NCBI GenBank assembly: GCA_963752585.1
Contig: CAVVYV010000007.1
Coordinates: 248,001 to 312,000, forward strand
Direction of reading: 5' to 3'
Origin: CAVVYV01 sp963752585
GTDB lineage: Bacteria; Actinomycetota; Thermoleophilia; Solirubrobacterales; 70-9
Length of the DNA stretch: 64,000 nt
Positions within the stretch are counted from its first letter, which is position 1, and each line of letters starts with the position of its first letter. The translations under genes were made by a program, and so were the position numbers. Shown here one piece after another: positions 50,273 to 58,831 of this stretch. The notes under the pieces are model-generated. The model did no database searches. It was not told the DNA's origin and was given only the letters and a program-made list of their open reading frames with translations.

Positions 50273-51007
50273 ATGGCGACCCCGCATGAGAGACAACGCC
50301 GCTACCTGGTGATCTCGGCCGACGACTACGGCTACTGGCCCTCCTACAACGCCGGCATCCTCGAGGCGATCGAGGCCGGCGGCGTCGACGCGGTCAGCGC
50401 GATGGTCGAGCGCGAGCACTGCGACCCCGAGCCGCTGATCGAGACCGGGGTGGAGGTCGGCCTCCACATCGAGTTCGAGGGGCGCTGGGGGCCGCGCAGC
50501 GGAGCGCCGGCGCGGACCGCCCTACGGGTCCAGCTGGACCGCTTCGTCGACCTCTTCCACCATTGGCCCGCCTTCCTCGACGGCCACCATCACTGCCACG
50601 CCCGCCCCGAGCTGGCGACGCCGGTCCTGGTCGCCGCCCAGCAGATCGGGGTCCCGGTGCGCTCGGTCAGCCGCGATCACCGTCAGTGGCTGCGCGAGCG
50701 CGGGATCGACACCCCCGACGCCCTGATCGGGCGGATGCGGAGCTCGGAGCGCGGGGGCGAGCCGCCGGAGCTTCGACGGCTCCAGCCGGGGGTGACCGAG
50801 TGGGCGGTGCACCCCGGCCATCCCGACGCCGACTCCGGATCGTCCTACGACCTCGCCCGCAAGGACGACCTCGAGACGCTCCACCGCTGCATGGTCAGGG
50901 CCCGTTACGACGAGCCGGTCTGGGGCGACGCGCTCCGGGTCAACCACACCGAGGCATTCGCCCAGGCACGGGAGGACGCCACCGCCGAGGCGGCGGGAGA
51001 GAGCTAG
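50273..51007 (+). CDS. ChbG/HpnK-family carbohydrate deacetylase
   Basis: The 244-residue protein has the metal-binding motifs of the YdjC fold: VISADDYGYWPSYNAGI (Asp pair), VGLHIEFEGRWG (His), and LDGHHHCHARPE (catalytic and ligand His). The family deacetylates chitooligosaccharides or hopanoid-linked glucosamine. ATG 50273 is used; an ORF further upstream lies antisense to the RTX signal peptide. The end overlaps the convergent wax ester synthase gene by four bases. Confidence 0.82.
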   Translation: MATPHERQRRYLVISADDYGYWPSYNAGILEAIEAGGVDAVSAMVEREHCDPEPLIETGVEVGLHIEFEGRWGPRSGAPARTALRVQLDRFVDLFHHWPAFLDGHHHCHARPELATPVLVAAQQIGVPVRSVSRDHRQWLRERGIDTPDALIGRMRSSERGGEPPELRRLQPGVTEWAVHPGHPDADSGSSYDLARKDDLETLHRCMVRARYDEPVWGDALRVNHTEAFAQAREDATAEAAGES

Positions 51008-52488
51008 AGCGCGGAACTCTCTCTGTCGCCGCCGCCGTTTTGCCGGGTGGCGACCTCGTCCCGCTCCTCGGCACCGGGGGCAAAGCGCCGGAAGATGCTC
51101 CGCCCACCACCGGCCGCCTCGACCAGCTCGCCGAGCGATGCCTCGAGGTCCCGGCCGAGGTCGTCGAGATCGGCCATCGCGTCGTAGTCGCCGATCAGGC
51201 CGAAGTTGACCTGGCCGTCATAGCTCATGATCCCGACGCAGAGGGCCTGGCGCTTCGCCAGCGGGACCATCGGGAAGACCCGCAGCATCCGCCTGCCCAT
51301 CAGGTAGAGCGGGAACTGCGGCCCGGGGACGTTGGTGACGACGAGGTTGAAGAAGCGCTGGCGGGACTGGAGCCGCGCCGCCTGACCGGCGAGGGTGGGG
51401 GGAGCGAAATCGGTTAGCTGGGTGAGCAGGGTCGCGCCCATCGCCTGCTTCGACTCCTTCAGGTCACCCATCGACGAGGTGACGATGTGGAGGCGACGCA
51501 CCGGGTCCTCGCACCAGACGGGCAGCGGGGCCATCATCGTCGTCACCTGGTTGCCGAGCGCGCCCTCCTGGTCGGCGGTGCGAACGCTCACCGGCACCAT
51601 CGCCCGCAGCTCGACGCCGGCAGTCGGGTGCCCGCGCTTGCGCAGGTAGCGACCGAGGGCGCCGGAGACGGCCGCGAGGACGACGTCGTTGATCGTGCCC
51701 CCGAGCTGGTCCTTGACCTGCTTCATGTCGCGCAGGGAGGCGCGGACCCAGGTGAAGTTCCGGTGCGGCCCGATCTCGACGTTGAACGGGGAGGCGGGCG
51801 CCGCGATCCCGGCCCAAGCGAAGGAGCCAGCCGCGGCGAGGGCCTCGGTGACCTTGTCGAGAGCCCGGCGGGGGCCGCGCAGGGCCCAGCGCGCGCCGCT
51901 CAGGATCTCCCGCGGGCTCACCGCGCGCTCGGTCAGGGCCTCGGCGAGCAGGTTGGCGTCGCTCGGCTCCGGCTCGGGCTGCCAATCGTCGAGCTCCGAT
52001 GTCTCCGCGGCAACGGGCTCGCGCTCGAGGTCGAAGAGCACCGTGGTGATGTCGACGCCGGAGACCCCGTCGACGAGGCAATGGTGGGTCTTGCCGACGA
52101 TCGCGAAGCGGCCGCCGCTGAGGCCCTCGACCAGCCACAGCTCCCAGAGCGGCTTCGAGCGATCGAGCCGCTGGGAGAAGATCCGAGCCGCCAGGCGCCG
52201 CAGCTGCTGCTCGCTGCCGGGCGGCGGCAGGGAGGTATGGCGGACGTGGTAGGCGAGGTTCAGGTGGGGGTCGTCAACCCAGACCGGGCGCCCCTGGCTG
52301 AATGGGACGAAGCGGAGCTTCTGCCGGAACCGGGGCACGAGGTGAAGCCGGGAGGCAATGTGGTCCCGGAACTCGACGTACGGCGGTGCCGGTCCCTCGA
52401 ACAGGGTCGTAGAGGCGACGTGCATATGGGTGTCGCCCTGCTCGAGGTGCAGGAATGAGGAGTCCAATCCGCTCAGACGCTCGGCCAC
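51004..52488 (-). CDS. Wax ester synthase / diacylglycerol acyltransferase family
   Basis: The 494-residue protein makes wax esters or triacylglycerol from acyl-CoA. The active-site motif HHxxxDG is in VGKTHHCLVDGVSGVD; LSGLDSSFLHLEQGDTHMHV opens the protein, and NVEIGPHRNFTWV, GGTINDVVLAAVSGALGRYL and VTNVPGPQFPLYLMG are other family blocks. Complete length. The GTG start at 52488 lies 28 bases from a Crp-like site in the shared intergenic region. Confidence 0.92.
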   Translation of the reverse strand: MAERLSGLDSSFLHLEQGDTHMHVASTTLFEGPAPPYVEFRDHIASRLHLVPRFRQKLRFVPFSQGRPVWVDDPHLNLAYHVRHTSLPPPGSEQQLRRLAARIFSQRLDRSKPLWELWLVEGLSGGRFAIVGKTHHCLVDGVSGVDITTVLFDLEREPVAAETSELDDWQPEPEPSDANLLAEALTERAVSPREILSGARWALRGPRRALDKVTEALAAAGSFAWAGIAAPASPFNVEIGPHRNFTWVRASLRDMKQVKDQLGGTINDVVLAAVSGALGRYLRKRGHPTAGVELRAMVPVSVRTADQEGALGNQVTTMMAPLPVWCEDPVRRLHIVTSSMGDLKESKQAMGATLLTQLTDFAPPTLAGQAARLQSRQRFFNLVVTNVPGPQFPLYLMGRRMLRVFPMVPLAKRQALCVGIMSYDGQVNFGLIGDYDAMADLDDLGRDLEASLGELVEAAGGGRSIFRRFAPGAEERDEVATRQNGGGDRESSAL

Positions 52489-52516
52489 AGGCTGATGTTC
52501 GCATACCGCCCTGCAG

Positions 52517-52532
52517 TGTGAGCGCGCTCACA
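52517..52532. promoter_or_regulatory. Perfect Crp/GlxR-type operator
   Basis: TGTGAGCGCGCTCACA is a perfect 16-bp palindrome matching TGTGA-N6-TCACA. Its centre (52524.5) is 41.5 bases upstream of a start site predicted from the TACGGT box at 52554-52559, the class II activator position. Confidence 0.75.
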
Positions 52533-52553
52533 GACCTGGGCTGATCGCCTCCC

Positions 52554-52559
52554 TACGGT
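52554..52559 (+). promoter_or_regulatory. Putative -10 box (TACGGT) of the riboswitch-rlpA transcript
   Basis: TACGGT is the best TANNNT box between the Crp-like palindrome and the riboswitch; a transcript from about 52566 would carry the whole aptamer. There is no -35 box, as expected for a class II activated promoter. Confidence 0.45.
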
Positions 52560-52591
52560 GCTCCGGCGGTAGAGAGGAATCGCACAACGAA

Positions 52592-52757
52592 CCGCCGAGT
52601 CACCCTGACGGATATCGGGTGAGCGGGGGAACCAAACGCCGGCGCAGGTTGCCGGCCGGGGCGAATGGGGCGGTGTTCCGCCCTTAGCGGGATAAGCGAG
52701 GGGCTCCGAGAGGAGCAACCGAGTATCCGCGAGCCCGTCAGCTAACCCCGTAGGCGG
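52592..52757 (+). promoter_or_regulatory. ydaO/yuaA c-di-AMP riboswitch
   Basis: The sequence has the hallmark blocks of the c-di-AMP riboswitch: GAGCGGGGGAACCA, GGGGCGAATGGGG, TTAGCGGGAT, CCGAGTATCCG and CCCGTCAGCTAACCCCGTAGG, the last given in part as GTCAGCTAACCCCGTAGGCG. The closing stem CCGCC (52592-52596) pairs with GGCGG (52753-52757). It ends 13 bases before the GTG of the RlpA-like gene. In actinomycetes this class controls cell-wall hydrolase genes such as rpf; ligand binding normally lowers expression. Confidence 0.92.
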
Positions 52758-52770
52758 CAGAGGAAGGCAG

Positions 52771-53469
52771 GTGTTTCACTTGCGTCGCTTCCGTTGGAAG
52801 CGGAGGCGGGCCGCGCTCGCGCTGCTGCCCGCCGCAGCAATGATGGTCACGATGGTCCTCGCCGGGGCAGCAACCGGCACCGGTCCGGCAACCGCCCTCG
52901 GCGGCCGGGGAACCGATGTCGTCGCCAGCGGCGGTCCCGTCACCGTCAAGTTCGGCGTCAGGCGGCACGTGGTGGTTGGCAATTCGGTCGTGATCCACGG
53001 CCGGGTGTCTCCGGCCGACAGCCGTCCGGTGGTGGTCAAGGTGGACGGCAAGAAGGTGAAGACCGTCCGCAGCGAGGACGACGGCAGCTTCACCGTGAGT
53101 TGGCGTGCGTCGCACGCTGGCGTGTTCGAGGCGAAGGCGATCGCCGGCGGCAGCGCTGTCGCGCGAACCGCGCGATCCCGCGCCACTCGGGTGAACGTCT
53201 ACCGGCCCGCGGCCGCCTCGTACTACGGGCCGGGGCTGTATGGCAACGGAACCGCGTGCGGGAAGACGCTCACCCCGTCGACGGTCGGGGTCGCCCACCG
53301 GACGCTGCCCTGCGGCGCGCAGGTCACCCTGCGCTACCGCGGTCGGACGGTGACGGTCCCGGTGATCGACCGGGGCCCGTTCTCGGGCAGCTTCGAGTAC
53401 GACCTGACCGCGGCGACCAAGGCGAAGCTCGGCTTCGGCTCGACCGGAACCGTGCTGACCACCCGTTAG
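52771..53469 (+). CDS. RlpA-like secreted cell-wall protein
   Basis: The 232-residue protein has a signal peptide (ALALLPAAAMMVTMVLAGAA), an Ig-like/bacterial surface domain (residues 45-145, VVVKVDGKKVKTVRSEDDGS) and a C-terminal double-psi beta-barrel of the RlpA type: ASYYGPGLYGNGTACGKTL, GVAHRTLPCGAQVTLRYRG, VIDRGPFSGSFEYDLTAA. The conserved Asp and the Cys pair are present. Such domains act as lytic transglycosylases or bind glycan. A ribosome-binding AGGAAGG precedes GTG 52771. Regulation by c-di-AMP and a Crp-like factor is indicated by the upstream sites. Confidence 0.88.
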   Translation: MFHLRRFRWKRRRAALALLPAAAMMVTMVLAGAATGTGPATALGGRGTDVVASGGPVTVKFGVRRHVVVGNSVVIHGRVSPADSRPVVVKVDGKKVKTVRSEDDGSFTVSWRASHAGVFEAKAIAGGSAVARTARSRATRVNVYRPAAASYYGPGLYGNGTACGKTLTPSTVGVAHRTLPCGAQVTLRYRGRTVTVPVIDRGPFSGSFEYDLTAATKAKLGFGSTGTVLTTR

Positions 53470-54575
53470 GTCAGGCCAAGGTCCATGCTCAGCGGCCCGG
53501 CCGCGTCCTCCCCGGCAGCGGGGCCAACGCGCGCCGGGCCGCTGCTTCGCTCCGCATCGTCGCGGATCAGTCCCGCGACTCCGACCCCCACCAGCCGCAC
53601 CGGCGCCTCGGGGTCGAACCGCCGGAGCAGGTCCTGCGCGGTCTCCGCGACCACATCGGGATCGCGGGTGGGCGCCTCGATCGTTCGCGAGCGGGTATGG
53701 GTGCGGAAGGGGCGGAGGCGGATCTTCAGGGTCACCGTCCTGCCCCGCCAGCCCTCCGAGGCGAGCCCCCGGCAGACCGAGCGCGCAAGGCCATCGACGG
53801 CCTCGAGCAGGGCACCGCGGTCGGTGACGTCGGCGGCGAAGGTGGTCTCGCGGCTCTCCGACTTCCGTTCGCGATCGGTCTCGAGCTTCCGGTCGTCGAT
53901 CCCGTTGGCCCGGTCACGAAGCGCCGCCCCCAGCGACGGGCCGAGCGCGGCGCGGAGCGTGCCGAGGTCGGCGGAGGCGAGTTCGGCGACCGTGCGGACC
54001 CCGATTCGCCCGAGCCGCTCCGCTGTCTTCGGGCCCACCCCCGGGATCAGGGTCGCCGGCCGATCGCCGACCCGCTCCAGCATCTGCTCGGCGCGCAGGG
54101 TGCAGAGGCCGTCGGGCTTCTCCAGGTCGGAGGCGATCTTGGCGAGGAGCTTGTTCTCCGCCAGGCCCACCGAGCAGACCAGCTTCGTTCGCTCGCGTAT
54201 CTCGCGCTTCAGCTCCTGGGCCCGCGCGGTGGGAACGATCGAGCCCGAGAGGTCGAGGTAGGCCTCGTCCATCCCGACCACCTCGACCGTGTCGCTGTAG
54301 CCGCGAAGGACCGCCATCACCTCGCGGGATTTCTCCTTGTAGGCGTCCATGTCGCGGGGGAGGAGGATCGCCTGGGGGCAGCGGCGGTGGGCGGTCGCCA
54401 GCGGCAGCGCCGAGTGGACGCCGAACTTCCGCGCCTCGTACGAAGCGGTCATCACCACTCCACGGGCGGTGGGATCGGTGCCGGTGGCGACGATCACCGG
54501 CTTGCCCCGGAGCTCCGGGCGTTGGAGCAACTCGACCGCCACGTAGAAGGCGTCCATGTCGACATGGGCGATCAC
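53466..54575 (-). CDS. dinB: DNA polymerase IV
   Basis: The 369-residue Y-family polymerase performs translesion synthesis. Catalytic acidic residues lie in IAHVDMDAFYVAVE (with a Tyr steric gate) and VEVVGMDEAYLDLSG. SVGLAENKLLAKIASDLEKP, the helix-hairpin-helix LIPGVGPKTAERL and the C-terminal little-finger domain follow. The last residues do not show a typical QLxL(F) clamp motif, but MDLGL at the extreme end is a candidate. Confidence 0.92.
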   Translation of the reverse strand: MIAHVDMDAFYVAVELLQRPELRGKPVIVATGTDPTARGVVMTASYEARKFGVHSALPLATAHRRCPQAILLPRDMDAYKEKSREVMAVLRGYSDTVEVVGMDEAYLDLSGSIVPTARAQELKREIRERTKLVCSVGLAENKLLAKIASDLEKPDGLCTLRAEQMLERVGDRPATLIPGVGPKTAERLGRIGVRTVAELASADLGTLRAALGPSLGAALRDRANGIDDRKLETDRERKSESRETTFAADVTDRGALLEAVDGLARSVCRGLASEGWRGRTVTLKIRLRPFRTHTRSRTIEAPTRDPDVVAETAQDLLRRFDPEAPVRLVGVGVAGLIRDDAERSSGPARVGPAAGEDAAGPLSMDLGLT

Positions 54576-54617
54576 CTGCAGCCATCGATCCTAAGGCCGG
54601 GGGCCGACGGCCCTCGC

Positions 54618-54623
54618 TATTTT
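54618..54623 (+). promoter_or_regulatory. Putative -10 box (TATTTT) of the small hypothetical gene
   Basis: TATTTT, 8 bases, GTG 54632. Confidence 0.45.
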
Positions 54624-54631
54624 GAGGCGGC

Positions 54632-54928
54632 GTGACCAACGCGGAAGCGAGAAACCTCGAGGCCATTTCAAAGGCGATCGACCAGCACAACGCGAGCTGC
54701 CCGTTCCCGGCGGCCGAGGTGCGGATGAACCCGTTCGAGGTGGAGCGGCTCGGCTGGGAGCACATCAGGGGCCTGCCGATCGTCCCCGACGAGGATCTCG
54801 GGACCGGTCGCTTCCGGATCGTCTGCTCCCGCGACATCGAGGGCGAGGGGATCGAGGAGGCCGAGGCGCTCGGGATCCCGCTCGAGGTCGCCGTGCCAGG
54901 GGGAGCCCCGGAGAAACCGCCCGCTTAG
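54632..54928 (+). CDS. Conserved small protein of unknown function
   Basis: The 98-residue soluble protein has an N-terminal helix (AEARNLEAISKAIDQHN) followed by EVRMNPFEVERLGW and IRGLPIVPDEDLGTGRFRIVC, the last resembling a compact beta domain. No known motif. Codon use and the leaderless start fit a genuine gene of this genome. Neither neighbour gives a functional clue. Confidence 0.65.
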   Translation: MTNAEARNLEAISKAIDQHNASCPFPAAEVRMNPFEVERLGWEHIRGLPIVPDEDLGTGRFRIVCSRDIEGEGIEEAEALGIPLEVAVPGGAPEKPPA

Positions 54929-54999
54929 ATCCGAGGGCGCTCCGATGGTGCGAGGGCGCGCGTCAGCGCGACCCGTGAAATGTCGGAGGAGCGACCCGT

Positions 55000-55945
55000 T
55001 TATGAGGTGGCGGCCGGCTCTCCGGCCGGAACCTCGGCCGAGAGGTGACGCTTGAGGAAGTGGAGCTGGTCGGCGATCGCCCGCTCGCGCCACTCGCCGA
55101 GGTAGATCTCGAAGTGCGCGCAGGGGTACTCACGGAGCTCGACCCGGCCCTTCGCGCGCCAGGCGGCGGCGCGGGCGGCCAGGGGAGGGGAAACCTGATC
55201 GCGGTCGGCGATCTGGACGAGGATCGGGCATTGGAGGTCGTCCATCCTGGTGCTCGCCCGGTTGGTCCATTCGGCGAACGCGCAGCGGGCGAGAATCTCG
55301 TTCCGCCAGCTCAGGCCGGCGATCGCGTGATACCCGGCATCCGAGTCGGGGCTGGCCATCGCCGCAACCTTCCCCGGCTTGGCGACGATCGGGATCATGT
55401 GCGGGGGCTGGCGGCGAACGATCCGGGCGGCATCCTTGAGGGCCTCGAGATGTACCCGCAGCAGCTGGGCCCAGTTGGCGTAGCGGGCGACCTCGCGCAG
55501 CGTGCGGAGGCCGTCGAGGTCGGGGTTCTGGGAGACCACCGCCGCGATCTGTGGATCGTCGGCGGCGACGTAGACGACGTGGCCCCCCGACCATGAGGTC
55601 CCCCAGAGGACGATCCGATCCGGGTCGACGCCTTCGAGGCCGCGGGCGAAGGCGACCGCGGCCCGGTAGTCGTCGCGATGGCGTGGCGGCCAGGCGAGCT
55701 GTCGGGGCTCGCCGGTGGAGGCGCCGAAGTTCCGGTAGTCGAAGAGGAGCACCTCGAGGCCGGCCTCCGGCGAAGGCCTCCGCGAACGGCTCGAGGCCCG
55801 AATCGCGGGTGCCGCCGAGCAAGGGCGCCATCACCACGCAGGGGCGTCCCCCCTCCGAGGCAAAGGCGTCGCCTTCGCCGGCGAAGTGCCAGGCGGCGCA
55901 GGTCTCGCCGCCGCTGGGAAACTCGACGTCGGCGCGCTCAGGCAT
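55000..55945 (-). pseudogene. Alpha/beta hydrolase with a frame break
   Basis: From ATG 55945 the N-terminal half reads ERADVEFPSGGETCAAWHF and VVMAPLLGGTRDSGLEPFAEAFA; an extra G near 55769 then breaks the frame, and the next frame continues AGLEVLLFDYRNFGASTGEP. The nucleophile elbow is GTSWSGG, with ILVQIADRDQVSPP (acid) and YPCAHFEIYLGE (His). It belongs to the X-Pro dipeptidase/acetyl xylan esterase-like hydrolases. Its start overlaps the FMO stop by eight bases, as part of a two-gene unit. The break may be a consensus error. Confidence 0.75.
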
Positions 55946-57317
55946 GGGCCTCATCCTTCGCCTCGACCCGTCCCGCGAGCTCCGGTGCCATCCCGCGCGC
56001 GGCGCGCTCGCGCCCGGCGGGTAGCTCGCGGTGCCAGATGTCGTGCTCGTAGACGTACCAGTGGATCTGCATCGTGTGACGGGGCCGTTCGGAGAACTGA
56101 CCGTGCTTGATGACGTCATCCGCGATCGTCCGCTCCATCTCCTCGACCGAAGGGAGGGCGTAATCGCCTCCGACGTAACGGGCGACGACCTTGCTCTGGA
56201 GCTCGACGAACGGGAACAGCGTCGGAATCGCCTGCGCGAACCCGACCAGGGCGAGGTCGTCGATCCCCGGCACGAAGATGCGCTTGAAAAGGGGCAGCCG
56301 GTTCTCCGGCGCCGAGAGAAACCCCGGGTCGAAGAAGGGGAAGGTGATCTTGTAGCCGGTGGCGTAGACGATCGCGTCTATCTCCTCGACGCTGCCGTCC
56401 TCGAACCGGACCCGGTCGCCAAGCAGCTCGGCGACGTTCGGCTTCGCCACCGCGTCACCCGATCCGAGCCGCAGCAGGAGTTCGCTGGAGACGGTGGGAT
56501 GGGCCTCGAGGAACTCGTGGTTGGGATGGGGGAGCCCGAAGTCCTCCATCCGACCGGAGGCGATGAAGGGGAGGGGGCGCGCGAGCCACGTCTGCAGCTT
56601 CACCGGCAGGTGGGGGCGGGTCTTGACCAGCTTCCCGAGCGGCTGGCCGAAGAGGTACTTCGGCATCACCCAGGCGCCGCTCCGGGTCGAGATGAAGACC
56701 TTCTCGGCGACCCCCTTGCGGGAGAGCTCCGAGGTTATGTCAACCGCGCTGTTCCCGATCCCGCAGACCAGGATCCGCCTCCCCGTGAGGTCGACGGGCG
56801 TCTTCGGGTCGATGTAGTGGTGCGAATGGATCGTCTCGCCGTCGAAGGTCCCCGGGAATTCGGCGAATCGCGGGTCCCAGTGGTGGCCGTTGCCGACGAT
56901 CAGGAAGTCGAATTCCTCGCTCGATCCGTCGGGGAGGGTGAGCCGCCAGCCGCCGCCCGGGAGCCGCTCGGCGCGGTCCACGGGGGTCTCGAAGCGGATC
57001 CGCTCGCGGAGTCCGAAGGCCTCGGCGTAGCGGTGGAGGTAGGCGAGGATCTCCGCGTGATGTGAGTAGTCCGGATAGTCATCGCCCATCGGCATGTCGC
57101 GGAACGAGACGCTGTCGCGGTAGGTGTCGATGTGGAGCGACTGGTAGGCCGACGAGCGCCCGTTGGGGTTGCCGAAATACCAGTTGCCGCCGATGTCGTC
57201 GCTGGCCTCGAAGCAGGTGTAGGGCAGGCCCCAGTCGGTGAGGGCCTTTCCGGACGTCAGCCCGCTGATGCCGGCGCCGATGATCGCGGTGCGTGGCTTG
57301 GAGGAGCTTCGGGACAC
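55938..57317 (-). CDS. Flavin-containing monooxygenase
   Basis: The 459-residue protein has the FAD motif TAIIGAGISGLTSGKAL, the NADPH motif ILVCGIGNSAVDITSEL and the FMO/BVMO fingerprint FPGTFDGETIHSHHYIDP, with DFLIVGNGHH and IVYATGYKITFPFF. It oxygenates nitrogen, sulfur or ketone substrates with NADPH; the substrate is unknown. Its partner gene is the alpha/beta hydrolase behind it, a pairing often seen in Baeyer-Villiger-type degradation (monooxygenase, then esterase). Confidence 0.9.
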   Translation of the reverse strand: MSRSSSKPRTAIIGAGISGLTSGKALTDWGLPYTCFEASDDIGGNWYFGNPNGRSSAYQSLHIDTYRDSVSFRDMPMGDDYPDYSHHAEILAYLHRYAEAFGLRERIRFETPVDRAERLPGGGWRLTLPDGSSEEFDFLIVGNGHHWDPRFAEFPGTFDGETIHSHHYIDPKTPVDLTGRRILVCGIGNSAVDITSELSRKGVAEKVFISTRSGAWVMPKYLFGQPLGKLVKTRPHLPVKLQTWLARPLPFIASGRMEDFGLPHPNHEFLEAHPTVSSELLLRLGSGDAVAKPNVAELLGDRVRFEDGSVEEIDAIVYATGYKITFPFFDPGFLSAPENRLPLFKRIFVPGIDDLALVGFAQAIPTLFPFVELQSKVVARYVGGDYALPSVEEMERTIADDVIKHGQFSERPRHTMQIHWYVYEHDIWHRELPAGRERAARGMAPELAGRVEAKDEAHA

Positions 57318-57362
57318 GGCGGCTGAGCCAGTCTAGTGGGGCCTGGCCGGGCAGCCAGGCGT

Positions 57363-58106
57363 CTAGATGTTGAAGAAGTTGATGTCGTGCTCGTTCAGAA
57401 AGCGCTGCACGTCACCGTTGATCGGCCCGAGGCTGCCGGTCCAGATCAGCACTCCCATCCCGATCAGGATTGCGCCGCCGATTCCCATGATCACCGCGTA
57501 GTTGCGCTTGACGACGGCGAAGGCGGTGGTCATCCGGGTGAAGGCGACGGCGGTGAGCAGGAAGGGGATCGCGAGCCCCGCGGAGTAGACAGCGAGCAGG
57601 AAGGCGCCATGAGCGGCCGAATCGGAGAGCGCCGCGGCGCCGAGAATCGCGGCAAGGGTCGGCCCGATGCAGGGCGTCCAGGCGATCGCAAATGCCGCCC
57701 CGGCGATCAGCGGGCCGCCCTTGCCCGCCCGAGCGAGCAGCGCGTCGACATGCCACTCTCGATTCAAGCGGGTGACGTAGGGGGCGGCGATGAAGAAGAC
57801 GCCCAACGCGATGATCAGCGCGGCGGCGATCTTCTCCAGGAGCAGCTGGTGGTCCTGGAGAGTGCTGCCGATCCCGGTGGCGGTCAGCCCGAGGAGGATG
57901 AAGATCGTCGAGAAGCTGGCGACGAAGAGCAGGCTGGGGGCGAGCACCTGGCGCCACCCGGCGCGCTCGAGGTCGGGGGCGGCGACGCCGGTGACCGCGG
58001 AGAGGTAGCCCGGCACGAGCGGCAGCACGCACGGGGAGAGGAAGGAGACGAGCCCCGCCGCCAGCGCCGCGAAGACGCCGACTCCTGCCGCTGGATCGGA
58101 TTCCAT
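57363..58106 (-). CDS. ccdA: Cytochrome c biogenesis protein CcdA (DsbD-type)
   Basis: CcdA passes electrons from thioredoxin across the membrane. From ATG 58106 the protein has 247 residues with six helices. The two redox Cys are in LVSFLSPCVLPLVPGYLS and IAWTPCIGPTLAAILG, both with the PC motif. The open frame upstream carries no homology. The other cytochrome c maturation genes (resB/ccsA) are not in the window. Confidence 0.9.
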   Translation of the reverse strand: MESDPAAGVGVFAALAAGLVSFLSPCVLPLVPGYLSAVTGVAAPDLERAGWRQVLAPSLLFVASFSTIFILLGLTATGIGSTLQDHQLLLEKIAAALIIALGVFFIAAPYVTRLNREWHVDALLARAGKGGPLIAGAAFAIAWTPCIGPTLAAILGAAALSDSAAHGAFLLAVYSAGLAIPFLLTAVAFTRMTTAFAVVKRNYAVIMGIGGAILIGMGVLIWTGSLGPINGDVQRFLNEHDINFFNI

Positions 58107-58310
58107 GCAGCGGATTCTGGCGCACCGATAACGGGCTGATCGGGCTCGGGGCACCCAAAACCGATGATGGGGATTTACACGGATCGGGTGTGCGGACCCC
58201 TGCGGATGCCACCGAGCGCACCCGCGCCTTAGTCTGAACGTGCCTCGTTTCACGGGCCGGCGGCGACTACCAGTCTTGTTCAGGGGTTGTCTCAAGCCGT
58301 TGGCCAACCC

Positions 58311-58347
58311 GGCGCGGCGGCCTTCATCCCCCTGGGGTCGCCGCGCC
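58311..58347. repeat. Inverted repeat upstream of the lipoprotein gene
   Basis: GGCGCGGCG (58311-58319) and CGCCGCGCC (58339-58347) pair perfectly around a 19-base loop. It covers the -35 position of the promoter at 58363, so it may be an operator or hairpin. The rest of 58107-58374 shows only a GTTGGCCAAC palindrome (58299-58308). Confidence 0.5.
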
Positions 58348-58362
58348 GGTGCCGCATGCGGG

Positions 58363-58368
58363 TAGCTT
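58363..58368 (+). promoter_or_regulatory. Putative -10 box (TAGCTT) of the lipoprotein gene
   Basis: TAGCTT, 6 bases, GTG 58375. Confidence 0.5.
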
Positions 58369-58374
58369 TCCCGC

Positions 58375-58779
58375 GTGAGCACGGGTCCTCGCGTCGCCGC
58401 GATTGTTCTCGCCCTCACCCTGGTGGCGCTCGGTTGCGGGGGGGAGGAGGAGAGCGCGGTCGGAGAGGACTCGCTCCGCAACTGCCTTGCCGACGCCGGC
58501 TGGAAGCAGCAGGCCGAGGGCGCCACTCCGAACGCACCGCTCTTCAACCTGCCGACCGACTTTCGCCTCCGGGCCTCGGACGGGGGGAGCGCCGGGTTCG
58601 TCGTCGAGGGAAGCGATGAGAAGGTGAAGAGTCGCGCCGCCGACATCCGCGCCTCGCTCCGGACCTTCGAGGCCGCCGAGCCCGACCAGCGGCTGGTCGC
58701 GAAGCGCAACGTGATCGCCGTCTTCGACCGGGTGCCGTCGGCCGAGGCCAGGCGCTCGGTCGAGGCGTGCATCGATTAG
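58375..58779 (+). CDS. Lipoprotein of unknown function
   Basis: The 134-residue protein has a lipoprotein signal, VAAIVLALTLVALGC, with the lipid Cys at residue 21, then a small alpha/beta domain with two further Cys (SLRNCLADAGW and VEACID), which could form a disulfide. Charged and Ala-rich stretches follow. No family is recognised. The disulfide would fit with ccdA nearby, but the link is speculative. Confidence 0.7.
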   Translation: MSTGPRVAAIVLALTLVALGCGGEEESAVGEDSLRNCLADAGWKQQAEGATPNAPLFNLPTDFRLRASDGGSAGFVVEGSDEKVKSRAADIRASLRTFEAAEPDQRLVAKRNVIAVFDRVPSAEARRSVEACID

Positions 58780-58831
58780 GCGGCCTAGGGCCCGCGCAGG
58801 GCGAATGCCCGAGAACGTGCGTTATGACAAG

